A stretch of DNA of 10,781 nt from Rickettsiales bacterium (GTDB taxonomy: Bacteria > Pseudomonadota > Alphaproteobacteria > Rs-D84 > CACZYB01), in NCBI GenBank assembly GCA_031288035.1, contig JAITSG010000070.1, positions 1 through 10,781 on the forward strand. Direction: 5' to 3'. This document shows, one piece after another, positions 6,040 to 10,781 of this stretch. How positions within the stretch are numbered: position 1 is the first letter of the stretch; each line of letters opens with the position of its first letter. Position numbers and translations under genes: made by a program. The notes under the pieces are model-generated. The model did no database searches. It had not been told where the DNA came from and saw only the letters and a program-made list of their open reading frames with translations.

Positions 6040-6663
6040 TCATCCCTCCGCCTTTTGCCCTCCGCCTTCAGGCGCGGCCGCAACTTCAGACTCAATGCCG
6101 GCAACACCAGCCTCCGCCGCATCCGCCTCGGCGCCTTCCGGCTTGGCTTCGGCTTCGGCTTCGGCCTGTTGCTCTGGCTTCGGCCTATTGGCCTTTTCCT
6201 CGGCGGCCCTGGCCTCCTCCTCCGTCCGGGCGACGTTTACCCTTATCATCTCGACCGCGTCGGAATGCAACGTTACGCGCACGGGATAGATTCCGAGCTC
6301 CTTTATCGGAGTGTCGATGGAAATCTTGGCATAGTCCACGTCCGCGCCCCCGGCCTTCAGCGCCACGGAAACGTCGCGGGTCGTGACGGACCCGTACAGG
6401 TGCCCGGTATCCCCGGCCTGGCGGATTATGACGAACGAACGGCCACTTATCCCGGCCGCGACCGCCTCGGCGGACTTTTTCGCGGCGGCCTCGGCGGCGG
6501 CGAGCTCGGCCTTCTTCGCGTCGAAATACGCCAGGGCATCCTTCGTCACGCGCAGGGCCTTCTTCTTCGGTATCAGGAAGTTGCGCGCGAATCCGCTCCT
6601 GACCTCGACCTTGTCGCCGAGAGAGCCCAGATGCCTTATGCTTTCAAGTAGAATTACCTGCAT
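6040..6663 (-). CDS. rplI: 50S ribosomal protein L9 with long acidic tail
   Basis: This is the 207-residue L9 protein of the large ribosomal subunit, which binds 23S rRNA near the L1 stalk and affects reading-frame maintenance. The N-terminal signature reads VRSGFARNFLIPKKKAL (21-37), followed by the long linker helix (about 41-75) and the C-terminal domain to about residue 146 (GLxGSVT-like LYGSVTTRD at 89-97). E. coli L9 is 149 residues; here residues 147-207 add an Ala/Glu/Gly-rich tail encoded partly by tandem GGCTTC units (6145-6162). Extended L9 tails are common in Alphaproteobacteria. The ATG at 6661-6663 is used because AGGAGG (6669-6674) lies 5 nt upstream; the TTG directly before it is not. 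The ribosome site overlaps the rpsR stop, so the two are coupled. Confidence 0.97.
   Translation of the reverse strand: MQVILLESIRHLGSLGDKVEVRSGFARNFLIPKKKALRVTKDALAYFDAKKAELAAAEAAAKKSAEAVAAGISGRSFVIIRQAGDTGHLYGSVTTRDVSVALKAGGADVDYAKISIDTPIKELGIYPVRVTLHSDAVEMIRVNVARTEEEARAAEEKANRPKPEQQAEAEAEAKPEGAEADAAEAGVAGIESEVAAAPEGGGQKAEG
6145..6162. repeat. Three tandem GGCTTC hexamers inside rplI
   Basis: GGCTTC is repeated exactly three times and followed by a partial GGC. On the coding strand it gives alternating Ala-Glu codons in the L9 tail. Hexamer units keep frame, so length variation between strains would be tolerated. Confidence 0.6.
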
Positions 6664-6672
6664 CAAAACCTC

Positions 6673-6897
6673 CTATTCGTTGTTGGCGACGTACGGAAGC
6701 AGCGCCATGTAACGGGCGCGCTTTATCGCGGTGGACAGCTGCCTCTGCCCATGGGCCGTGGTGCCGGATATGCGGCGCGGGATTATCTTGCCGCGCTCGG
6801 TTATGAATTTCCTCAAAAGCCGGACGTCCTTATAGTCTATGGCGGACGTTATGGGGTTTGCCTTGCGGCGCAGCGCGCCCTTAGCCTCGAATGCCAT
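6673..6897 (-). CDS. rpsR: 30S ribosomal protein S18
   Basis: The 74-residue product is S18, which pairs with S6 on the platform of the small subunit. The family core is visible as YKDVRLLRKFITERGKIIPR (22-41), then RISGTTAHGQRQLSTAIKRA and ARYMALLPY near the end. Its length matches bacterial S18 (about 75). The ATG at 6895-6897 is used because AGGAGG lies 6 nt upstream; an in-frame TTG two codons earlier is disregarded. It overlaps the rpsF end by 17 nt and its stop overlaps the rplI ribosome-binding site, the standard arrangement for rpsF-rpsR-rplI. Confidence 0.97.
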   Translation of the reverse strand: MAFEAKGALRRKANPITSAIDYKDVRLLRKFITERGKIIPRRISGTTAHGQRQLSTAIKRARYMALLPYVANNE

Positions 6898-7237
6898 TTC
6901 CAACCTCCTTCGTATCCTTGTCGCGCAGTATGGCGCTTTGCTCCTTCGTCGGCTCGTCCAGGCGCACGGTCATGAAGCGAAGCACGTTCTCGGACAGGCC
7001 GAGCCTGCGCTCCAGCTCGACTATCGCCGCGGACGGCGCGTCGGATTCAATCAGCAGGTAATGCCCCTTGCGGTTCTTGCTTATCTTGTATGCGAGCGGC
7101 CGGAGGCCCCAGTTCTCCTCCTTGAGGACCATGCCCTTGCCGGATTCGACTATCCCCCTGAACAGCTTCAGGCTTTCCTCGACCTGCGGAGCGGTCAGGT
7201 CCTGGCGCAGTATGAACACCGTTTCGTAAAATGCCAT
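6881..7237 (-). CDS. rpsF: 30S ribosomal protein S6
   Basis: The 118-residue product is S6, which binds 16S rRNA helix 22 as a heterodimer with S18. It starts MAFYETVFILRQDL and carries WGLRPLAYKISKNRKGHY (50-67) and LSENVLRFMTVRLDEP, all typical. Residues 105-118 form a short charged tail. The ATG at 7235-7237 has GGGAG about 6 nt upstream; the frame is open 8 codons further but that part is in the leader. It is the first gene of the rpsF-rpsR-rplI-yibQ-like-CDF cluster, with a clear promoter and a structured leader in front. Confidence 0.97.
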   Translation of the reverse strand: MAFYETVFILRQDLTAPQVEESLKLFRGIVESGKGMVLKEENWGLRPLAYKISKNRKGHYLLIESDAPSAAIVELERRLGLSENVLRFMTVRLDEPTKEQSAILRDKDTKEVGNGIRG

Positions 7238-7274
7238 GATATCTCCCTGCGGTTGATCCACGGGTTCGTTTTAA

Positions 7275-7325
7275 GGCCCGGCCTCGGGCCCCCGCGGAAA
7301 ATCCGGAATTTCGGCAAATCCCGGA
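7275..7325 (-). promoter_or_regulatory. Two-hairpin mRNA leader of rpsF, candidate S6:S18 autoregulatory site
   Basis: Between the predicted start (about 7330) and the rpsF ATG the minus-strand RNA can fold into two hairpins. The first (7302-7325) has a 10-bp stem with one G-U pair, built from CCGGGATTT and AAATTCCGG plus a closing pair, around a GCCG loop. The second (7275-7290) pairs GGCCCG with CGGGCC around a 4-nt loop. Many bacteria control rpsF-rpsR through a leader element bound by the S6:S18 complex that exposes a CCG trinucleotide. The GCCG loop makes this a candidate, but the match to the known consensus is not demonstrated. Confidence 0.5.
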
Positions 7326-7336
7326 AAGGCGCGGCG

Positions 7337-7365
7337 ATTTTAAGGCGGCGGGGCGCAAAAGTCAA
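7337..7365 (-). promoter_or_regulatory. Sigma-70-like promoter of the rpsF cluster
   Basis: On the minus strand TTGACT (7360-7365) and TAAAAT (7337-7342) are separated by exactly 17 bp, each matching consensus at five of six positions. Transcription should start near 7330, leaving a leader of about 93 nt before rpsF. Confidence 0.8.
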
Positions 7366-7393
7366 GCGGTTTCGCAAGATTACGTAAAATAAC

Positions 7394-7422
7394 TTGACAA
7401 AATTTAGTCGTCGGTATATTTT
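7394..7422 (+). promoter_or_regulatory. Promoter of the accessory gene
   Basis: A perfect TTGACA (7394-7399) is followed after 17 bp by TATTTT (7417-7422); TATATT two bases earlier is an alternative -10 with a short spacer. The predicted start is near 7429. An 8-bp palindrome TTACGTAA (7380-7387) lies just upstream of the -35. This promoter diverges from the rpsF promoter; their -35 boxes are 28 bp apart. Confidence 0.7.
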
Positions 7423-7429
7423 GTCTAAA

Positions 7430-7446
7430 AAGAATCGGCGATTCTT
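7430..7446. promoter_or_regulatory. 17-bp perfect palindrome at the predicted transcription start, candidate operator
   Basis: AAGAATCG-G-CGATTCTT is a perfect palindrome with a one-base centre, lying 7 bp after the -10 and 24 bp before the ATG at 7471. Its place over the start site is where a dimeric repressor would block transcription. A single-base centre makes a stable RNA hairpin of the full arm length impossible, which favours a DNA-binding role. No recognisable DNA-binding protein is encoded next to it. Confidence 0.55.
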
Positions 7447-7470
7447 GGAATTAAAAATAAGAGGTTGAAA

Positions 7471-7983
7471 ATGAAAATATGCGATGTAACCGTCAAAAAG
7501 GTCGTTTTACAGGTATTGGAACCGACTTATGGGACAGCAGATTTAGCCGAAATCTATTGCGATGACTGCAAGCATCGTACACCGACCTGTCGGACGGAAT
7601 TCGCCTTGGCCAAGACCGACGACATATCCGATGGGAGGAAAGGTTGCGTCCTGACGCAGAGATTCAATGACGCATTTGTAGACATTTTCAAGAGAAGAGC
7701 TGACGAAAGACGAAAAGACGACGAAGAGAGTCTAGCTGAATACAAGAGTGAAGATGGAAGAGTCCGCTTTGAACTAGCGGTATTCGATGTCAAACGGGGT
7801 ATGAGAGAATTGAAGAAAAAAGGTTATTATTTATTTCACGACGATACAGACCACCCCTCATTCAAGAACGATAACGGCGAGATATTGATACCCGATGACG
7901 TTGATGAAAGAAGTAAGCTTGGCGAGCTTTACACGCTTGCATCCGAAATCATAAAAAATGACGGCGAATGTATGACCCTATGA
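7471..7983 (+). CDS. Unrecognised accessory protein, 5' part of a frame-disrupted gene
   Basis: The 170-codon frame starts at ATG 7471 with AAGAGG about 6 nt upstream and ends at TGA 7981-7983. I do not recognise the family. It is hydrophilic and charged, with no signal peptide or membrane segment. Residues 30-40 hold a cysteine cluster C-x2-C-x6-C (YCDDCKHRTPTC), which could be part of a metal site. Residues 74-96 are very Arg/Lys/Asp/Glu-rich and probably helical. Composition differs from the neighbours: AT-richer, with isoleucine codons spread over ATA, ATC and ATT, which points to recent acquisition. Coding clearly continues in the +1 frame after the stop (separate entry), so the native product was probably about 253 residues. 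Confidence 0.72.
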   Translation: MKICDVTVKKVVLQVLEPTYGTADLAEIYCDDCKHRTPTCRTEFALAKTDDISDGRKGCVLTQRFNDAFVDIFKRRADERRKDDEESLAEYKSEDGRVRFELAVFDVKRGMRELKKKGYYLFHDDTDHPSFKNDNGEILIPDDVDERSKLGELYTLASEIIKNDGECMTL

Positions 7984-8233
7984 CGAATTTATTACGGATT
8001 TTTCCAAGAAAATCAGCGAAACAGACTATGATGACGAGAGGAAGAAAGAATTTCCAAACGATGCAAAAGTTACTATTCCCAAAGAGTTGAATAACGATAT
8101 TGTCGAAGATGATCCAAACAAAATTGGACGTGCCCGGGCGTACCTTATATCTACCTGTGGCTGGACGATCGCGAGTAAAATTGTCCAAGAGGCATTGATA
8201 CAACAAAAAAACAATACCTTCCAATACGACTGA
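7982..8233 (+). pseudogene. 3' part of the accessory gene, in the +1 frame
   Basis: Starting at GAC 7982 the +1 frame reads DEFITDFSKKISETDYDDER onward for 83 codons to TGA 8231-8233. It has no usable start codon, so it can be made only as a continuation of the upstream frame. Its composition (acidic/basic, AT-rich, same mixed Ile codons) matches the upstream part. It ends with a mildly hydrophobic helix-like stretch (ARAYLISTCGWTIASKIV) and a Gln/Asn tail. The upstream frame is open to 7980 and this frame only from 7976 (an in-frame TGA lies at 7973-7975), so the shift must fall within CCCTATGA. Causes could be a one-base insertion, a two-base loss, an assembly error, or a programmed +1 shift at CTA-TGA-C. 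Function is unknown. Confidence 0.65.
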
Positions 8234-8245
8234 AAACAAATCGCA

Positions 8246-8285
8246 GGAATCCGCAGGGCGTTGGGCCGACCGGGCTGCGGATTCC
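8246..8285. repeat. 11-bp perfect inverted repeat between the accessory gene and rmuC
   Basis: GGAATCCGCAG (8246-8256) and CTGCGGATTCC (8275-8285) are perfect complements around an 18-nt loop. The element lies between the 3' ends of two convergent genes, 12 bp after the accessory stop and 42 bp from the rmuC stop. It could act as a terminator or 3' barrier for both, although no T-tract follows on either strand. It could also mark the edge of an inserted segment. Confidence 0.6.
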
Positions 8286-8327
8286 CGCGCCAGCACGCCG
8301 CGCCGACCTCCTCCCTATCTATGCTTA

Positions 8328-9572
8328 CTAAGCCGACGACTCGGTTTCTCCGCCCTCGTCCCCGTCGTAGTCTATGGCCAGGGTCTTCGAGGTCTGGACG
8401 CCGCCAAGCTTCCGCATGCGGTCGAACAGGCCGGACATGTTGCCCTTGCCGGTGGAAAGCTGCTTCAAAGCATTGTCGTACGAGCCCTGCGCCCGGCCCA
8501 GCGCGTCGCCCACGCCCTTGAAGCTTTCCGTGAAGCCGGCGTATTTCTCGTACAGGCTCTTGACCAGCTCGGCCACGCGCTCGACGTTCTTGTTCTGGCG
8601 CTCTATCTTCCACAGCGAATCTATCGTGCGCATCATGGGCAGAAGAAGGCTGGGCGTGACTATGGCGACATTGCGCCGGAACGCGAAATCATATAGCTTC
8701 TCGTCCTCGCGCAGGGCCTCTATGTACGCGTGCTCCAGCGGCATGAACATAAACACGTAGTCGAACCTGCCCCCGCCCACCAGGTCCTGGTAATTCTTGG
8801 ACGACAGGCCCTCGACGTGCCTCTTGGTCGCCTCGACGAAAGAGCGCAGGTGGCGCCGCTTTTCCGCCTCGTCCTCGGCGGAGACGAAATCCTGGTATGA
8901 ATTGAGCGACATCTTGGCGTCGATTATTATCCGCCGGCCGCCCGGCAGGTTCAGGATATAGTCCGTGAAGCGCCCGGCCCCGCCGTCCGAGAAATGCTCC
9001 TGCCGCGAATATTCCCGCCCGTCCTCGAATCCCAGGATTTCGAACAGGCGCTCTATCTGTATCTCGGCCCAGTTGCCCTGGAGCTTTTTGCGGCCCCGGA
9101 GCGCGTCGGTCAGCGCCGCGGCCTCCTTCGAGAGCGAGCCCTGCGCCTTCATCAGGTTATCCAGCTGAACATCCAGGCTCGCCTTCCCAGCGGCGGCCGC
9201 CGTCTTCATGTCGCCAAGGCCGCGCTCGAGCCCGGCCTTGAGCTCGCCAAGCTGCGCCTTGAACGGCTCTATCACCTGGCCGAGGCCGGCGGCCTGCGTC
9301 CTTACCACCTTGTCCCTCTGCTCGTCCAAAAGCTGCGCGGCCAGGGCCTTGAAGTCGCTAAGCATAGTGCCCCTGACGTCGCCCAAGGACTTCTGGCGCT
9401 CGGACGCGGCGGCGAGCTCGCGCTCGAGCGCCAAGATCCTCTCGGCCGCCTTATCGTCCGCGGGCTTCCTAAGCGCCATGAAGGCCAGCAACGCGGCCAG
9501 GATTATGATAATCGCAATTTCCATCGGAACAAGGATAGAACAGGACAACAAGAAAATCAACAACTTTATCAC
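8328..9572 (-). CDS. rmuC: DNA recombination protein RmuC homologue
   Basis: The 414-residue product matches RmuC, a membrane-anchored nuclease-fold protein reported to limit DNA rearrangements at inverted repeats. The N-terminus is hydrophobic (about 3-15 and 18-34), followed by a coiled-coil-rich region at 40-155 and the RmuC domain at about 160-385. Core motifs are GNWAEIQIERLFE (166-178), IIIDAKMSLNSYQDF (215-229) and FMFMPLEHAYIEAL (274-287). The acidic tail is DGDEGGETESSA. The GTG at 9570-9572 was chosen because AAGAGG (9579-9584) sits 6 nt upstream; the ATG at residue 17 has no ribosome site but is a possible start. The gene is divergent from the exported-protein gene at 9632, with 59 bp between the two start codons. 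I could not identify its own promoter with confidence. Confidence 0.92.
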   Translation of the reverse strand: MIKLLIFLLSCSILVPMEIAIIIILAALLAFMALRKPADDKAAERILALERELAAASERQKSLGDVRGTMLSDFKALAAQLLDEQRDKVVRTQAAGLGQVIEPFKAQLGELKAGLERGLGDMKTAAAAGKASLDVQLDNLMKAQGSLSKEAAALTDALRGRKKLQGNWAEIQIERLFEILGFEDGREYSRQEHFSDGGAGRFTDYILNLPGGRRIIIDAKMSLNSYQDFVSAEDEAEKRRHLRSFVEATKRHVEGLSSKNYQDLVGGGRFDYVFMFMPLEHAYIEALREDEKLYDFAFRRNVAIVTPSLLLPMMRTIDSLWKIERQNKNVERVAELVKSLYEKYAGFTESFKGVGDALGRAQGSYDNALKQLSTGKGNMSGLFDRMRKLGGVQTSKTLAIDYDGDEGGETESSA

Positions 9573-9582
9573 GACTAACCTC

Positions 9583-9611
9583 TTGCGCCCACCTTGTTTT
9601 TATGGTATAAT
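9583..9611 (+). promoter_or_regulatory. Extended -10 promoter of the exported-protein gene
   Basis: A perfect TATAAT (9606-9611) is preceded by TGG (TGn, extended -10) and, after a 17-bp spacer, by TTGCGC (9583-9588). The start should be near 9618, giving a leader of about 14 nt with GGAGAG at 9621-9626. The strong -10 and ribosome site suggest high expression. Confidence 0.75.
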
Positions 9612-9631
9612 CGTTCAAAAGGAGAGTTATC

Positions 9632-10781
9632 ATGAGGATTTTAGCTATTCTTGTTGCGGCCATATTCGCAAGCTTCACCGCCAACGCGGCGCCGCAGACG
9701 CAAAGGCGCGTCACCAGCAATGTCGCAGGCAAGGCTTCGACCGCTCCGAAAGAAAAAAACCTCGGCGCAGGAACGCGCAGGGGCAGGACCACGCCTAAAT
9801 CCGACACGACCAACAGGGCGACGTCAGCGCGCGCGACCTCGACAACGCCCGACGACACCACGACCGAAACGATAGATTCGTCCGACCGCATAGCAGCCCT
9901 TTCCCTCGCCAACGCGGAGCTTACCGCGCAGATAGCCTCCCTTTCGGCCGCGGTCGAGGATGACGGCGGCCTGCAGACGAAATACGACGAGCTGGCCCGG
10001 AAAATGACGGCGAGCCGCAGCGCATGCCGCGTGATAGACGACGAGCTCATCCGCTCCATGGCCACGAGCCTGGGAATATCCCTCGGCGCCTCCATAGTCG
10101 GCACGGCTGGCAGCGCGGTGGCCATAGCGGGCAACGTGATGCAGAAGAACATAAAGGAAAACTTCACCCCAGGGGAGCTTCAAGAATTTATCGATAGCGG
10201 AGTTCCCGCCGGCGCCGAAATCAAGATTACCGGGTGCGATGGGCAGGAGCTCACGATAAAAGGAACGAAGGACGGGTCTGAACTGCCTCCTCCTCCCGAG
10301 GGCAAACAGTATGCGGTTAAAGACGGAAAGATTGTGTGCGAGGATAAGCCTGTCGAAAACCAGACTTCTACCGCTGACGAGGCGCAGACTGATGAAATTA
10401 CCGTGGACAACACGAATTATGCAACTTATTTGCAAAATGGGAAGATCGTTGTCCCGGAAAATACGAAACTCAAAACTAAAATAAATGGCGTGGAAACAAA
10501 CTTCGAGAGCTCCGATGCCGCGACAATCAACGAGGCCGGAGATGGAAATAAATATGAATGGGATCCCCAAGCCGGCGGTTTTAATACCGTTCCAGCGGGA
10601 GGGGATGAAGTTTCCGGGGAGGAAACAGAGCGCGCTGCTTATTCAAAGGCTGAAGTCGAAAAAATAATCGGCACTAATGGCGTGCTTTTGGAAGAAAAAA
10701 CGGCTGAGGAAGGGAAGTGCTTCAAAATGGCTAACAGCGATTGCGTCGTAACCCTCCCTGCCTCTGGACCGAACGAAAAAT
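9632..10781 (+). CDS. Large exported protein of unknown function, cut by the right edge
   Basis: From ATG 9632 the frame is open for 383 codons and runs off the window. GGAGAG lies 5 nt upstream. Residues 1-19 are a signal peptide with probable cleavage at ANA/AP, so the protein is exported. Residues 20-83 are Thr/Arg/Ala-rich and likely disordered; 84-125 look coiled-coil (IAALSLANAELTAQIASL). Residues 143-169 are a Gly/Ala/Ser-rich hydrophobic segment (SMATSLGISLGASIVGTAGS start) that could sit in a membrane or pack as glycine-zipper helices. After about residue 175 come polar stretches with KIV-containing turns (GKIVCE, GKIVVPE) and cysteines 132, 202, 236, 363 and 371. From about 10150 the DNA becomes less GC-rich and Ile codons become mixed, suggesting a mosaic origin. 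I recognise no family; a surface or adhesion role is only a guess. Confidence 0.8.
   Translation, partial: MRILAILVAAIFASFTANAAPQTQRRVTSNVAGKASTAPKEKNLGAGTRRGRTTPKSDTTNRATSARATSTTPDDTTTETIDSSDRIAALSLANAELTAQIASLSAAVEDDGGLQTKYDELARKMTASRSACRVIDDELIRSMATSLGISLGASIVGTAGSAVAIAGNVMQKNIKENFTPGELQEFIDSGVPAGAEIKITGCDGQELTIKGTKDGSELPPPPEGKQYAVKDGKIVCEDKPVENQTSTADEAQTDEITVDNTNYATYLQNGKIVVPENTKLKTKINGVETNFESSDAATINEAGDGNKYEWDPQAGGFNTVPAGGDEVSGEETERAAYSKAEVEKIIGTNGVLLEEKTAEEGKCFKMANSDCVVTLPASGPNEK

Noticed and set aside
6664..6666. TTG as the rplI start
   Set aside because: The ATG immediately after it has ideal spacing from AGGAGG; the TTG would add one residue and give poorer spacing.
7380..7387. TTACGTAA 8-bp palindrome upstream of the accessory promoter
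   Set aside because: An 8-bp palindrome is expected by chance in a window this size; only its position near a -35 box is suggestive, so it is mentioned only within the promoter entry.
8026..8613. A 195-codon minus-strand frame from rmuC into the accessory gene
   Set aside because: It is a frame shadow of rmuC for most of its length, and the rest is antisense to the coherent +1-frame accessory segment.
9469..10167. A 232-codon minus-strand frame spanning the rmuC start and the exported-protein gene
   Set aside because: It covers the promoter, ribosome site and signal peptide of the gene at 9632 on the other strand and overlaps rmuC in another frame. The plus-strand frame has the better start signals and a signal peptide.

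Overview
The window looks like a chromosomal segment of an uncultured, probably host-associated alphaproteobacterium. Supporting signs are an alphaproteobacterial-type DksA without zinc-ligand cysteines, an L9 protein with a long Ala/Glu tail, a YibQ-type divergent polysaccharide deacetylase, a SufS-SufT pair and RmuC. The DNA is GC-rich, yet isoleucine in the core genes is written mostly as ATA, which is an unusual genome signature. The lineage call is inference from protein resemblance. No CRISPR array, tRNA, rRNA, insertion sequence or transposase was seen, and no gene-free stretch exceeds about 235 bases.

Layout. (1) 1-111 is the tail of a plus-strand gene running in from the left. (2) 144-2807, minus strand, is a tight trxA-dksA-pepF cluster. 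(3) 2808-2878 is a 71-bp divergent control region in which two face-to-face promoters appear to share one palindromic -10 element. (4) 2879-4457, plus strand, holds sufS and the overlapping sufT for Fe-S cluster assembly. (5) 4462-7237, minus strand, is a five-gene cluster rpsF-rpsR-rplI-yibQ-like-CDF transporter, read from a good promoter at 7337-7365 through a leader with two hairpins. (6) 7394-8233 is an AT-richer accessory locus with its own promoter, a 17-bp palindrome at the transcription start and an unrecognised gene whose reading frame is broken near 7980. The second half is clearly coding but lies in the +1 frame and has no start codon. (7) 8328-9572, minus strand, is rmuC. (8) 9632 to the right edge is a large exported protein with a signal peptide, still open at the edge, whose coding style changes partway along.

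The core genes cover translation (S6, S18, L9), transcription control (DksA), thiol redox (thioredoxin), Fe-S assembly (SufS, SufT), peptide turnover (PepF), envelope and metal functions (YibQ-like, CDF) and DNA maintenance (RmuC). The accessory elements (the frameshifted gene and the modular exported proteins at both edges) are the parts that well-known families do not explain.
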